Assembly: GCF_965198245.1 (NCBI RefSeq) | Contig: NZ_OZ240249.1 | Span: forward strand, 3,348,001 to 3,412,000 | Origin: Poriferisodalis sp965198245 | Lineage (GTDB): Bacteria; Actinomycetota; Acidimicrobiia; Acidimicrobiales; Poriferisodalaceae | Length of the DNA: 64,000 nucleotides | Direction: 5' to 3' | Shown here: positions 43,316 to 53,827 of the stretch, piece by piece | How positions within the stretch are numbered: the first letter of the stretch is position 1 | Layout: each line of letters starts with the position of its first letter | Position numbers and translations under genes: made by a program | Notes under the pieces: model-generated | Database searches by the model: none | Seen by the model: only the letters and a program-made list of their open reading frames with translations | What the model was told of the DNA's origin: nothing

Positions 43316-45013
43316 TCAGTCGTAGGTGGCTTCGCGCTGCCAGCGGCCGCCCTCGACAGCGCAGAGATGGGCGGTGCCGTCGTCGAGCACGAGTTGGAAC
43401 CGCGCCTGGCGTCGTGATCGGGAGCTCCACCAGCGTTCGTCCAGCGGCCAGGGTCCTGCCCATGCTGTGACGGCGCTGGCGCACCCATCGGCTCGGCGCA
43501 GCACGGCGGGAGGTGCGCTGACCTGCGCCCTGCCGCTCACGCCCACCGGCTCGCCGTTCGCATCGAGCACCGCGAGCGGCTCGGGTTCAGCCAGCACTTC
43601 AGCAGGGGCCGGTACACCCAGCCGTCCCGGCCACGGGGGCGCTGTGTTTGATGCGCCGGCCCCACGAGGGCCAGCTGTGTTCGATGCGCCAGCTGTGCTT
43701 GAGTCGGCTTGGCCAGTGGTGCCGAACGGGAGGCGCTGTTCGAGATCGGCAAAGCGGCGGCCGGAGCCCAGGCGGCCCACGGTGACCCCGTCGAAGCCCA
43801 CCAGCGCCTGTACCCGGCCCATAGCTCGCTCGGCCCGCTCGTCAGCCTCGGACTGACCGCCCCAGAAGCCGAGCTGGCGTCCTTCATCGGGAGCTGTCTC
43901 GGCCACTGCCAGCCCGATGAGCGAGATACGGCCGCTGGGTCGGCTGCGATTGTCGCTGCGCCAGCCATCGAGCTGCCAGCGCACACGGTCGACCATATCG
44001 GGCGGGCTGAAACGGAACCCGTGACACCACCGCCTGCTGGAAGTCTCGCCGTGCTCGGTCTCGGCGCTGATCTCCACGCACACCAGCGCTTGGCCGAGCC
44101 GGGTCAGCTGGGCATCGAGCTGATCTGCCAGGGACTTCGCCATGAATGCCACCGTGTCGAGCCGGTCCGCTGGCGGATCGATCTCGGTTTCGACGCTGAG
44201 CTCGGGCCCCGCAGCGGCAGGTTGGCTCAGCCGGAAATCACGCCCGCTGGCCAGCCGGTGCGCCCACTCGCCCTGCGTGCCGAACCTGCCGATGAGGTCG
44301 GCGGTTGGCAGGGCCGCCACGTCGCCCAAGGTGCGCAAGCCCAGCCGCCTGAGCACATCGGTGAAGTCGGCGGCTGCGTCAGGGTCGTCTCCCAGCGGCG
44401 AGAACGCTCCGGCCAGTGTTCGCTGCGACAGCCGGCTGAGGAAGGCTGCACTGGCGCCCACAGGCACCACCATCACCTGCGTCGATGGATCTCGGGCCGA
44501 TGCCAACCGGGCGGCAAGACCGGCGGCGAACAGGCCGTCAGCGATGCCGACACGGATGGTTGTGTTGGCAGGTACGTCAGTCTGTGCATCGACCAGCACC
44601 CCGGCGGCGGTCTGGCGCACCAGCTCGGCCAAGGCCTCGTCGCCGCCGTAGTAGCGCGATGGGCCTCGAGTGGCGACGACGCAGCATCCAGGTGCCAGCA
44701 CTTCGACTCTTGGCGTCAGGTCTTCCAGCGCAGTGACTACGGGAGCGAAGCGTCGAGCGTCGAGATCAGGATCGTGTTCGACGAGCTCCAAGGCGGGACA
44801 TTCGGATTGGGCTTGGCGGCGGCGCATTTCCGTGCGGACCCCGGCCGCGGCGGCAGCGGGCGTCAGCGCGGTGATCCGCCCGGCAGACACCACCGCTGCA
44901 GGCGTGGCCGGATCGAGTCCCGCTGCGATCGCAGACCAGTGCTCGACCTCCACCACCAGCATCCGCGGTGGGATGCCGACAGGGCTGCCCGGGTTGTCTC
45001 GGCTATCCCGCAC
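43316..45013 (-). CDS. imuB: Y-family polymerase-like mutasome protein ImuB
   Basis: About 565 residues. It resembles DinB-family polymerases but lacks the catalytic acidic start: RMLVVEVEHWSAIAAG stands where active enzymes have a DxDxF motif, as is usual in ImuB. Finger/thumb segments include RVGIADGLFAAGLAARLA and LRRLGLRTLGDVAALPTADL. It bridges DnaE2 and the clamp. The GTG start at 45013 overlaps the imuA stop by 11 bp; ATG 45037 and ATG 44962 are alternatives. The C-terminal linker contains a 33-bp repeat (from 43644) related to one in imuA. Confidence 0.88.
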   Translation of the reverse strand: MRDSRDNPGSPVGIPPRMLVVEVEHWSAIAAGLDPATPAAVVSAGRITALTPAAAAAGVRTEMRRRQAQSECPALELVEHDPDLDARRFAPVVTALEDLTPRVEVLAPGCCVVATRGPSRYYGGDEALAELVRQTAAGVLVDAQTDVPANTTIRVGIADGLFAAGLAARLASARDPSTQVMVVPVGASAAFLSRLSQRTLAGAFSPLGDDPDAAADFTDVLRRLGLRTLGDVAALPTADLIGRFGTQGEWAHRLASGRDFRLSQPAAAGPELSVETEIDPPADRLDTVAFMAKSLADQLDAQLTRLGQALVCVEISAETEHGETSSRRWCHGFRFSPPDMVDRVRWQLDGWRSDNRSRPSGRISLIGLAVAETAPDEGRQLGFWGGQSEADERAERAMGRVQALVGFDGVTVGRLGSGRRFADLEQRLPFGTTGQADSSTAGASNTAGPRGAGASNTAPPWPGRLGVPAPAEVLAEPEPLAVLDANGEPVGVSGRAQVSAPPAVLRRADGCASAVTAWAGPWPLDERWWSSRSRRQARFQLVLDDGTAHLCAVEGGRWQREATYD

Positions 45014-45815
45014 GGCGCTGCAAGGGGACGACGACATCGGAGTCGGTTTCGGAGATGCCGGCCGCTGAGATGCCGGCCTGGGAGGAATCGGCCGGGGCAG
45101 GCCAGGAAGAGGCAGGCCAGGAGACAGTGTCAATGGCACCACAGACGGGGGCAATGCGTCCGGTGGCATCGGGCAGCCACAGGACAGCCCGCCGCGGCAG
45201 CGACGCCGCACCGCGGCCCACTGCGACCACCTCGGCCCGACGTTCGCGCAGCCGACCGTGCCCGTGCCCGAGACCGGTCCACGCCGCACGTTCCACCGTC
45301 AGGGTCACGTCTGGGCTGAATGCGCCGACCCCACGAGGGCCGGCTGGGCTGAATGCGCCGACCCCACGGGCATGCCCCTCGGCGACCTCGATCACCACGG
45401 TCCCCCGCTCCCGCAGGCGGGCACGCAGGCGCCGGCTGTGTGCGTCTGCCAGCCGCACACCGGCAGCCAGCAGGATCACATCGACGTTGCCGATCAGGGC
45501 GTTCAGCACCTCGGCTGCGACATCGCCGGGCTCGTCCACGAACACCCACCGGTCCAGCGACGCCCCCCGTTCTGCCACTGCCGAGACGCCCATCCGTCCC
45601 AGGCCCACCGCGGTCACCCATCCGCCCGTGCGCAAGACCTCCGCCGCGAAAGCCGTTGCCAAGGTCAATGCTCCCGGCCCCTGAGCGGCCAGCACCGACC
45701 CCCGCACGAGGCCTGGTTGTGTCAGCAGCGGCGCCAGCTCGTCGGCGACGGGCAGCAGCCGTTCATCGTGCCCGAGGTCCACCGCACGCTTGACATCTTG
45801 AAGCTGCACTGCCAT
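45003..45815 (-). CDS. imuA: RecA-like mutasome accessory protein ImuA
   Basis: A 270-residue RecA-fold relative, as in actinobacterial ImuA'. The P-loop position reads AAQGPGALTLA and lacks the GKT of a working Walker A, typical of the family. The Walker B-like strand is VDVILLAAG. It is followed by imuB in an overlapping operon and preceded by an SOS-like box. A perfect 33-bp duplication at 45313 encodes AGPRGVGAFSP units in the core. Confidence 0.82.
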   Translation of the reverse strand: MAVQLQDVKRAVDLGHDERLLPVADELAPLLTQPGLVRGSVLAAQGPGALTLATAFAAEVLRTGGWVTAVGLGRMGVSAVAERGASLDRWVFVDEPGDVAAEVLNALIGNVDVILLAAGVRLADAHSRRLRARLRERGTVVIEVAEGHARGVGAFSPAGPRGVGAFSPDVTLTVERAAWTGLGHGHGRLRERRAEVVAVGRGAASLPRRAVLWLPDATGRIAPVCGAIDTVSWPASSWPAPADSSQAGISAAGISETDSDVVVPLQRRAG

Positions 45816-45829
45816 CGCGACAGACTAGA

Positions 45830-45843
45830 CGAACAATCGTTTC
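45830..45843. promoter_or_regulatory. SOS-like box upstream of imuA
   Basis: CGAACAATCGTTTC is one mismatch from GAAC-N4-GTTC. It lies 15 bp upstream of the imuA start codon, the same distance seen at dnaE2, so both mutasome parts appear to share LexA control. Confidence 0.65.
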
Positions 45844-45901
45844 TAGGAGTGCTTTCCTTGCGGGCCTCCGCGAAGGCCCGCCGGTGAGCACCAACCGATG
45901 G

Positions 45902-48900
45902 TCAGGAACTTGCGAGGATGCGCCGCGCTGCTCGCGCGGCGGTGTCGGTTCGGGTCTGGCCGGCAATGCGCCGCACGTCGGCGCTGCTGAGAGCTGTTTC
46001 GGTGGTGGCTGCTCGTACGTCGTCGGCGACTGCTGCACGGCCGCCCACGATGATGACCTGGCTCGGCCGGTAGTCGCGTATCAGCGCAGCCGTGGCCTCC
46101 GGCAACATGCCTTGCGATGTGTAAGCGACTGCGGCATTCTCGCTAGCTGCTGCCAGTGCTGCCGCCACGCCGACATCAGGCGGAGACCAGCCGTTTGCGA
46201 TCACCAGGGTGATGCCGTCGGGCGCGGCGGCGGGATTGCCCAGCACGCGCCGCGCTGCCTGCGCAGCGGTGCCGACACGGTCAGCGCCCGTGAGACGCGA
46301 GATGCTGGCGGCGCTCGCCGCGTCCGCGATCGCGTCCTGCACGCTGTTGTCGATCACAGCGGTACCCCCGACCAGGATCACCCGCGCCACCTCGTAGTCG
46401 CGCAGCAACGCCGCAGACGCTTCAGGCAGCTTGCCTGCCTGGGTGTACAGAACTGCGGCCCGCCCGCTGCGCGCAGCAAGCGCTGCTGCGGCACCGATGT
46501 CGGGCGGAGACCAGCCACTTGCGACGATCAGCGTCACCCGGCCCGCTCCCGAAGGATTGCCCAGGATGCGCCGCGCCACGCCTGCCGCAGTGTCGGCACG
46601 ATCCGCGCCAAAGACTCGCGACGTGCCCGAATCAGGCGACGCAGAACGGATCTGGGTCCGGACATCACGCGATACCGCCGCTGTCCCGCCCACGATGATC
46701 GCCTCAGCGGGCGAGGCCTCCCGCAAAAGCGCCCTCGTCTCCTCTGACAGCTCCTCGCCCGCCGTGTAGACCACCGCCGCGCCATCAGTGCGTGCCGCCA
46801 GCACCGACGCCACACCCACATCCGCAGGCGACCAGCCATTGGCCACCACCAGCGTCGCCACACCCACATCCAGCTCGCCGCCACCAGAACCGCCGCCACC
46901 AGAACCGCCGCCACCCACAGTCCTCCCGCCCGGGCCCGCACTGCTCGCCCTCCTCACCTGCACCGCACCCGACGACTCCGCTGTCAGCGTCTTGACCCCG
47001 CCGTGCACATCGGCATAGCTCAACGTCACTCGCAGCCTGAAGCCGATGTCCTGCGTCGAGGGCACATAGCTCGACCCGCTGGCACCGTCGATCCGTTCCC
47101 ATCCCGCACCGGCCGACGAGCGCTCCCACACCCACACTTGGTCGCGCAGCCCACCGTCAGGCTCAGCCAGTGCGGCACTCACCGTCGAGCCTGCACGCGG
47201 CACCGCAGGGGTCAGCTCCACCACTCCGGGCTCATCCACGTCGGACACCGTGACCACGAGATCCGCCGTCACGGTCGTCTGCCCGTCAAACGCACGGATC
47301 TCCAGCTCGTAGTCGTTGGCGCGACCGATGTCCGCAGGCTGCTCGAAATCGGGCGGCGTCTTGAAGCGAACCGAACCGTCGGCGTCAATCTCGAAGGCTT
47401 CCCGGTCCCGCCCCCCAAGCGACCACGTCACCGGCACGCCCTCGGGATCCGACGCGCTGTAGTCCGCCACGACTCCCGTGTCCCCTTCCACGTACAGCGC
47501 AGCCGCAGGGCCGCTGATCATCGGCTGCTCGTTGGTGTCTGTCACCGTCACATGCACGCTGTGCCGAGCCGCTCTCACGCCGTCGTCGGCCACCACCACA
47601 ATCTCGTAGGCGCCGTCGCCGCCGACGTCAGCAGGAGACTCGTAATCGGGCGGCTCGTAGTCCGGCGGACCGCCGAAGCGCACCACGCCGGACTCGTCGA
47701 TGTCGAACGCCGTGCTGTCGGGCCCCTCCAGCGACCACAAGATCGTCTCGCCTTCGGGGTCGCGCGCTGAGAACGACGCGACTGGGTCGCTGCGATGCTC
47801 GCCGTAGTTCACCGCAACCGGCCCGCCGAGCAGCGGCGGCTCGTTCACGTCCTCGACGGTGATCACCACCGGCTGCGTCGCCCGCTCCCCCGACGGGTCC
47901 GCTGCGGTCACCGAGACCCGATGCGTCTGCTTCGTCTCGTAGTCCAGCCCCGCACGAATGCGGATCTGACCGCTTGTGGCGTCGATCTCGAATGCCGATG
48001 CATCCGAGCCGCTCAGCGTGTAGCCGAGCACATCGGCGTCGACGTCGATCGCAGCGACCGGCGCGCCCAGGCTGGCGCCCACCGCGGCGTCCTCGGCAAC
48101 AGTCCGGGTGCCGGTCTCGGTGGCCGGAAAGCCCGGAGCGTGGTTGACATCGGGCGCGAGCCTCACGGGGTTGGCCAGCACGATGCTGACCGACTTGCCG
48201 TGGCCGTGGCGGTCCCGATAGGTGGCCGTGACGCGCAGGTACTGCCCGATGTCGGCAGGCTGCTGCGGCGTGTACGACGATGTCGTGTTGCCGCTGATCG
48301 GCGTCCATGTCGCCGAGTCGGCGGACAGCTCCCACAGCCAGGCGGCCCCGCCCACCACGCCATCGGGGTCGCTGAGCATCATCACCAGCATCGTGGAGTC
48401 CTGCGGCTGCTCCGACGAGGGAATCAGCCTGCCCGGCTCGTCGGCGTTGTTCACCGTCACGGTTACAGCCAGCGTCGCCAACTTGCTGCCGCCCGTGGCA
48501 TTCACCGTGACTTGGTAGATGCTGTTCCGGTCAGCGTCGGCGGGCTGCTCGAAGTCGGGTTCGTTCACGAATTCCAACACGCCGGTGTCGCGGCCGATCC
48601 GAAGAGCGCCATGGTCGTTTCCGGTCAGCGTCCACGACACCGTGTCCGCAACGTCGGGGTCGGACGCCTCGTATGCGGCGAGACTGCCGACAGGGCCCTC
48701 GGTGACCGTCACGCTCGCCGGCCCCGAGGTGATGACGGGCATCTCGTCGATGTTGGTCACTGTCACGGTCACCGAACGCGAGTCGGTGAGCTGCATGCTG
48801 TCCGCGGCACGCACCGTGACGTAGTAGGTAGTGCCGCGGCGGGCCTCGTGGTCAGGCGGGCTGTCGAACGACAGGCGTCCCGCTGCGTCGATCGAGAACA

Positions 48901-51900
48901 ACGAGCCGTCGGGGCCCGACAGCGACCAGGTCACCGACTCGCCGCTCTCGGGATCGTTGGCGGCGAAGAAGGCGACTGTCCCGCTGCGGTTCTCCACCAC
49001 GTTGACCGTCGGCGGTCCGGTGATCCGGGGCGGCTCGTTCTCGTCGGTCACCGTCACCGTCACTGCTTGGGAGTCCGACAGCGTCTCGTCGGCGGCGTTC
49101 ACGGTGACCCTGTAGGTGTCGCCGCGGCCGGCCTCGTGGTCGGGCGGGCTGTCGAACGACAGACGTCCCGATGCGTCGATCGAGAACAACGAGCGGTCGC
49201 GGCCTGACAGCGACCAGGTCACCGACTCGCCGCTCTCAGGATCGTTGGCGGCGAAGGAGGCGACCGTCCCGCCGCGGTTCTCCACCACGTCGACCGCAGC
49301 GGGTCCGCTGATCTGCGGCGGCTCATTCACGGCGACCACGGTGATGCTGAGGTTCACGACCGTCTCGCGCGGCCCCGAGGCCCGACTCCTGGCGACGGTG
49401 AGCACCACCTCGTAGACGTTGTCGCCGTCGGCATCGGCAGGCTGCTCGTGGTCGGGAACCTCGACGAAGCTGAGCATGCGCGTGCTGCTGTTCCTCGAAG
49501 CGAGCTCGACGCGTGACGCATCCGGCCCGCTGAGCTCGAAGGTGATCGGGACATTGGAGTAGAGCGAGCCGAGCGGGTCGGTGACGGTGTAGGTGCCGAT
49601 CGGCTCGGTCGTCTCCTCGGCGGGCATGGGATCGGTCGGGCCGTCCACGACGAGATCCTCGTCGATGTCGGTGACGGTGACCTGCACGTCGAAGGTTCCA
49701 CGGGCCTCGCCGTCGCTGGCGACGATCGTCACGTCGTAGACATTGTTGCGCCCGACGTCTTGAGGCTCCTCGAAGTCGCGCAGTGCACGGAACCGGATCT
49801 GGCCGCGGTTCGCATCGTTGGCGTCCTGCTCCCACGAGAACTGCGCGCCGTCGGGTCCTTTCAGCGACCACTGCTCGACATCGTCGCGTTCGGGATCGCT
49901 CGCCTGCCAGCTCCCGAACTCGCCGAACTGGAATTCGGTCCGGGTCAGCGACATGTCGCCGGTGATGGTCGGTGCTTCGTTGACGTCGAGCACCCCCACG
50001 TCCACGTCGATGCTCACATCAGCGGTCGTGTCCGCGGCGCCGTTGCCGTCCTTGCCGTCGTGGACCGAGACGGTCACGTCGTAGGAACGGCGCGTCTCGT
50101 AGTCCAAGGCGGTTCGCAGCAGGAGCTGCCCGTCGCCGTCGATCTCGAACGAGGACGCGTCCGTGCCGCTGAGTGCATAGGTCATCGTGTCGCCCTCTGC
50201 GTCACGGGCCGCAATCGGGGCGCCGACCGAGGCGCCGTCCGCGGAGAGCTCGGCGATCTCACGCCGTGCCGCCGCGCCGTCCACGAAGAACGGCTCGCTG
50301 TCGGTGGTGCCTGGCACGCCCCGAGCGATCACCGACCACGGCCCCCCATTGCGGCTGTTGACCGCTCGCACCTGCACGTCATAGCGCACGCCGTGCATCA
50401 GGCCCGAGATCGTGTAGCTGCTGTCGCTGTCGGTGCCTGCGCCGGAGATGACGGTCCACTGCGAGTCCGACTTGTCGGCGGCATCGCTGCGAACGTGCCT
50501 CACGTCATAGCCGCTGAGAGGGCGCGCGCCGCTGTCGTCGGGGGCTGTCCATGCCACCGTGAGCGACGTGGCGCCGGGCGTGACCGAGTCCATCTGCGTC
50601 GCCGTGGGTCCGTGCCGGTGCCCGTACAGCCTCAGCCTCCAGCTCTTCAACTGTTTTGTCCCTCGGCCCCTCAGCTCGTCGATGAACCGCAGCGTCCAGC
50701 GCCCGTTCGGGTCCTCACCGAGGTGCTTGGCGGTGCCGAAGTTGAAGCGGCCCGACAGCGAGCAGGAGAACAGGTTGCAATCGGTGTTGTTCGGCACGGA
50801 CAGGTCGGACACGGTGCCGGCGGGCGAGATGAGCTGCATGCGCAGGTCGCGGAACCGCAGGGCGTTGGCGTCCACGTCGACTTCGACGTATTCCACGAAG
50901 TCCATCTCGGTCGAGATCTCGACGCTGGTGTCGGCCGGGTTGGCGGCGCTGGACTGTCCGAGATTCTTGGTGCCGCCCGAGTAGCCCCATTCTGCGGTCA
51001 CCATGGCGGGCACGTTGGTCCAATCCTGCGCTATCTCGACGGCCGCCGACGCGTCGACGACGCCGAAGCCGTACTGCTCGTTGAAGCTGTACAGGCCGGT
51101 GTCGCCGTCGTAGCGCGGCGCACCTGCCTGCCAGCCCGCATCGGCGGGATCGTTCTGGCGCGCCGACGCCGCCAAGATGAGTTTCACGTCACGCCAGGTC
51201 AAGGCTCGGTTCGCCGCACGGATGAGCGCCACGACCCCCGAGACGATCGGCGCAGCGGCGCTGGTCCCGCCGAAGCCGTCGATGTAGCCGTTGTAGCGCG
51301 CGGTGGTCGTGATGCCGACGTCGCCGTCACCCGAGTCGCTGGGGGCGCACACCCACAGATTCGGGCCATGGACCGAATAGATCGACGACGTGCCGTCAAG
51401 GTCGACGCTGCACACCACGACCGGTCCGTAGTGGGTCTTGTACTCGTCCAGCGGGCCCCACCCGCCTTCGTCTCGCGAGTTGCCTGCGGACCACACGTAC
51501 ACCACGCCCCGGCCGCCGTCACCGTTGATGAGCGCATGGATGACCGCCTGTCTCCAGACGCTGCTCGCGCGCCGCGGACCGGGTCCGCTCACCGATCCCC
51601 AGGAGTTGTTCGACACCGAGGTCGTCTCGTGATTGCGTCTCATCGCGTCCGCCGACCGCAGGTGCTCGGCCATGGCCGTGTCGCTGCCGAGCCGGTCGGC
51701 GAGCAGGTCGTAGCCGTAGATCGACGCTCTCGGCGCCACGCCGCGCACGCCGCGGCTGTTGTCGCTTGCTGCGATGAGACCGGCCACCGCCGTCCCGTGC
51801 TGCGCGTCGACGGCCAAGATGTCCCCGTCCGGTGCGAAGTAGCTGTGATTGCTGGCGAGCACCACGTTGTCGCTCAGGTCGTCGTGGAGGTAGTCGAAGC

Positions 51901-53749
51901 CGTCGTCCACGACAGCGATGTTGATGCCGTCTCCCTTGTTGGTGTCCCAGACCGAGCCGAGGTTGATGTCCTCGCCCGCCGTCGCACCGAACTGCCCCGT
52001 GTTGGAGAGGTGCCATTGGCATCCGAACGCCGGATCCTCGATGCCTGCGGGCGGATCGCCGCAGTACGGCATGAAGTACTCGTACTCGAACCCGTGCGTG
52101 AGGTGCATGAGATAGTCGCCCTGCACGAGATGGCCGCTGTCGGTGGTCTCGGCCTCGATCCGCACCAGGTACGTGCCTGCGTCGAGGTGGCCCCGGATGG
52201 TTGCATCCCTGCCCACCAGGTGCGTCGGGCGTCCGAGCATGTAATGCGGGACGTCGACCGCGGTGCCGTCAGAATGCTGCAGTTCCACGTCGAAGAAGGG
52301 CTTGCCGATGACGCGCAGCTGCATGCTCGCCGGATCGTCCAGCGTGAAGGTGTAGTAGTGCACATCGGTGGCCGAATCCAGGGTCCCGCCGCTGCCGCTC
52401 CCGACGTGCAGCGTGCCGGCAGTGGCATCGGTGGTGCCGGGCGTCGGCGCGACATCGGCCTGAATCGTGTACCAGCCGCGCCCGAACCCGGTCACTCCCA
52501 GCACCGACAGGATCCCTGTGATGATGCCGGAGACGACCGGTTCGACGACGACGGAATAGGTGCCGGCGTCGAGCGTCTCCTTCACGGCGAACCCGTAGCG
52601 AGGGAACAGGTCTCCGTCGTCGTTGGCGGCCACTTGATTTCCGTCCGAGTCCAGTATCCGGACCTTGGTGTCAAAGCCGTGCAGGAGGTCGATGTCGTAG
52701 TCGTCTGTTCCCGCCGCCGAATCCAGCACGCCCCCGCCGCGGATGAAGACGTCGGACTGCTCGGTGAGCACCAGCCGGTACCAGTCCTCGTCGTCCCAGT
52801 TGTGCAGCATGCCGAGAACGGGCGGTCCCAGCTGGAGGCTCAGCGCATCCGCGCTGCTCGAGGGGTCCGCTATCGAGCGCACCAGCAGTGTGTAGGCGCC
52901 CGTGGCGGCACGCTGGCCGCGGACCGCGACGGCGATCTCTCCCGATTCCTGCTCGGACTGCACCAGCGCGGCGTCCGCGATCAGCAGCATCGCCCGTCCG
53001 TTGGGCGGCAGCCTTGCGTCACCGCTCGCTTCGAGCGGGCGGCCGCTGCCGATGGCGTACAGCGTGCCGGCGGTGTCGAGGCCACCCTCGGTGAGCACCA
53101 CGTACTTGCTGTTCAGCGGCGGCGTGAAGGTGAAATAGTCCTCGTCGTCTGTGCTGTCGATCGCGGCCGCTACCGGCACGTCCATGACGATCGGCGTGGC
53201 GTCTTCGAGGGTCGCGGCGGCTTCCGCGGGTGTGCCGGTCACAGTCGCCGACCAGCTCCCCTCCACCGTGGTCTCCGCACGCACCCCTATGTCGTAGGAC
53301 GTGTCGTTCGCCAGGCCGCTCACGATGGCGTGCAGGCCGCCGGAATCGGATCCGGCCTCCGCAGCAGTCCAAGCCGCGTCGACGACCTTCCACTTGACAT
53401 CGGACTTGTCAGTGGCGCTGGTCTCGATGTAGCGCACGTCGTACTCGACGATGTCAGCGGTATCGACGCCGTCGGGAGCGCTCCACACGACGCTCAGTGC
53501 TGCTTCACCGGCCACGACATGGTCGATGGCGGGCGCTGCGAGCGTCTGTGCTGCTGCGATGTAGTTCGGCAGGGTCGTCACGGCTGCGGCCGCGGCGACC
53601 AGCACGACCAGCGCCGCGATCACCTGCCGTCGTGTGCCGCGCCTGAGGCTGACGGTCCGGCGGCGGGCCGGGCGGGCCCCGGTCGCGTCAGCCCCGACGT
53701 GCCGGACTCCCCTGGCACCGCCTGTCAGGCTGGAGTGCTGCCGGCTCAC
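45902..53749 (-). CDS. Giant secreted subtilase with P domain, cadherin-like repeats and CWB2 wall anchor
   Basis: 2615 residues. Order: N-terminal signal helix (about 42-68); FN3 (about 72-175); prepeptidase-like beta domains (about 180-560); S8 catalytic domain with D615 (AVVDDGFD), H651 (AQHGTAVAG) and S830 (GTSAAAP); proprotein-convertase P domain (about 920-1040); FN3 (about 1050-1155); roughly ten cadherin/dystroglycan-type repeats (DVNEPP-, YEVVL-like turns) to about 2240; a Gly/Ser linker; three cell-wall-binding repeat 2 units (each with ANGWSPPDVG and VIIVGG). The triad is complete, so it is probably an active wall-bound protease or adhesin. The usual inhibitor propeptide is absent and may be supplied by the upstream lipoprotein gene. 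The start is GTG. Confidence 0.9.
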   Translation of the reverse strand: MSRQHSSLTGGARGVRHVGADATGARPARRRTVSLRRGTRRQVIAALVVLVAAAAAVTTLPNYIAAAQTLAAPAIDHVVAGEAALSVVWSAPDGVDTADIVEYDVRYIETSATDKSDVKWKVVDAAWTAAEAGSDSGGLHAIVSGLANDTSYDIGVRAETTVEGSWSATVTGTPAEAAATLEDATPIVMDVPVAAAIDSTDDEDYFTFTPPLNSKYVVLTEGGLDTAGTLYAIGSGRPLEASGDARLPPNGRAMLLIADAALVQSEQESGEIAVAVRGQRAATGAYTLLVRSIADPSSSADALSLQLGPPVLGMLHNWDDEDWYRLVLTEQSDVFIRGGGVLDSAAGTDDYDIDLLHGFDTKVRILDSDGNQVAANDDGDLFPRYGFAVKETLDAGTYSVVVEPVVSGIITGILSVLGVTGFGRGWYTIQADVAPTPGTTDATAGTLHVGSGSGGTLDSATDVHYYTFTLDDPASMQLRVIGKPFFDVELQHSDGTAVDVPHYMLGRPTHLVGRDATIRGHLDAGTYLVRIEAETTDSGHLVQGDYLMHLTHGFEYEYFMPYCGDPPAGIEDPAFGCQWHLSNTGQFGATAGEDINLGSVWDTNKGDGINIAVVDDGFDYLHDDLSDNVVLASNHSYFAPDGDILAVDAQHGTAVAGLIAASDNSRGVRGVAPRASIYGYDLLADRLGSDTAMAEHLRSADAMRRNHETTSVSNNSWGSVSGPGPRRASSVWRQAVIHALINGDGGRGVVYVWSAGNSRDEGGWGPLDEYKTHYGPVVVCSVDLDGTSSIYSVHGPNLWVCAPSDSGDGDVGITTTARYNGYIDGFGGTSAAAPIVSGVVALIRAANRALTWRDVKLILAASARQNDPADAGWQAGAPRYDGDTGLYSFNEQYGFGVVDASAAVEIAQDWTNVPAMVTAEWGYSGGTKNLGQSSAANPADTSVEISTEMDFVEYVEVDVDANALRFRDLRMQLISPAGTVSDLSVPNNTDCNLFSCSLSGRFNFGTAKHLGEDPNGRWTLRFIDELRGRGTKQLKSWRLRLYGHRHGPTATQMDSVTPGATSLTVAWTAPDDSGARPLSGYDVRHVRSDAADKSDSQWTVISGAGTDSDSSYTISGLMHGVRYDVQVRAVNSRNGGPWSVIARGVPGTTDSEPFFVDGAAARREIAELSADGASVGAPIAARDAEGDTMTYALSGTDASSFEIDGDGQLLLRTALDYETRRSYDVTVSVHDGKDGNGAADTTADVSIDVDVGVLDVNEAPTITGDMSLTRTEFQFGEFGSWQASDPERDDVEQWSLKGPDGAQFSWEQDANDANRGQIRFRALRDFEEPQDVGRNNVYDVTIVASDGEARGTFDVQVTVTDIDEDLVVDGPTDPMPAEETTEPIGTYTVTDPLGSLYSNVPITFELSGPDASRVELASRNSSTRMLSFVEVPDHEQPADADGDNVYEVVLTVARSRASGPRETVVNLSITVVAVNEPPQISGPAAVDVVENRGGTVASFAANDPESGESVTWSLSGRDRSLFSIDASGRLSFDSPPDHEAGRGDTYRVTVNAADETLSDSQAVTVTVTDENEPPRITGPPTVNVVENRSGTVAFFAANDPESGESVTWSLSGPDGSLFSIDAAGRLSFDSPPDHEARRGTTYYVTVRAADSMQLTDSRSVTVTVTNIDEMPVITSGPASVTVTEGPVGSLAAYEASDPDVADTVSWTLTGNDHGALRIGRDTGVLEFVNEPDFEQPADADRNSIYQVTVNATGGSKLATLAVTVTVNNADEPGRLIPSSEQPQDSTMLVMMLSDPDGVVGGAAWLWELSADSATWTPISGNTTSSYTPQQPADIGQYLRVTATYRDRHGHGKSVSIVLANPVRLAPDVNHAPGFPATETGTRTVAEDAAVGASLGAPVAAIDVDADVLGYTLSGSDASAFEIDATSGQIRIRAGLDYETKQTHRVSVTAADPSGERATQPVVITVEDVNEPPLLGGPVAVNYGEHRSDPVASFSARDPEGETILWSLEGPDSTAFDIDESGVVRFGGPPDYEPPDYESPADVGGDGAYEIVVVADDGVRAARHSVHVTVTDTNEQPMISGPAAALYVEGDTGVVADYSASDPEGVPVTWSLGGRDREAFEIDADGSVRFKTPPDFEQPADIGRANDYELEIRAFDGQTTVTADLVVTVSDVDEPGVVELTPAVPRAGSTVSAALAEPDGGLRDQVWVWERSSAGAGWERIDGASGSSYVPSTQDIGFRLRVTLSYADVHGGVKTLTAESSGAVQVRRASSAGPGGRTVGGGGSGGGGSGGGELDVGVATLVVANGWSPADVGVASVLAARTDGAAVVYTAGEELSEETRALLREASPAEAIIVGGTAAVSRDVRTQIRSASPDSGTSRVFGADRADTAAGVARRILGNPSGAGRVTLIVASGWSPPDIGAAAALAARSGRAAVLYTQAGKLPEASAALLRDYEVARVILVGGTAVIDNSVQDAIADAASAASISRLTGADRVGTAAQAARRVLGNPAAAPDGITLVIANGWSPPDVGVAAALAAASENAAVAYTSQGMLPEATAALIRDYRPSQVIIVGGRAAVADDVRAATTETALSSADVRRIAGQTRTDTAARAARRILASS

Positions 53750-53827
53750 TGTGCCGTCACCGGTTGCAGGGTTCGGTGGCCTGGTCGGCTGGCCCCCCAG
53801 GAGTGGTCAACCGTTGTCGCAGCGCGG

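Noticed and set aside
43709..45319. 536-residue plus-strand frame opposite imuB
   Set aside because: Shadow of imuB; no family features and no ribosome site.
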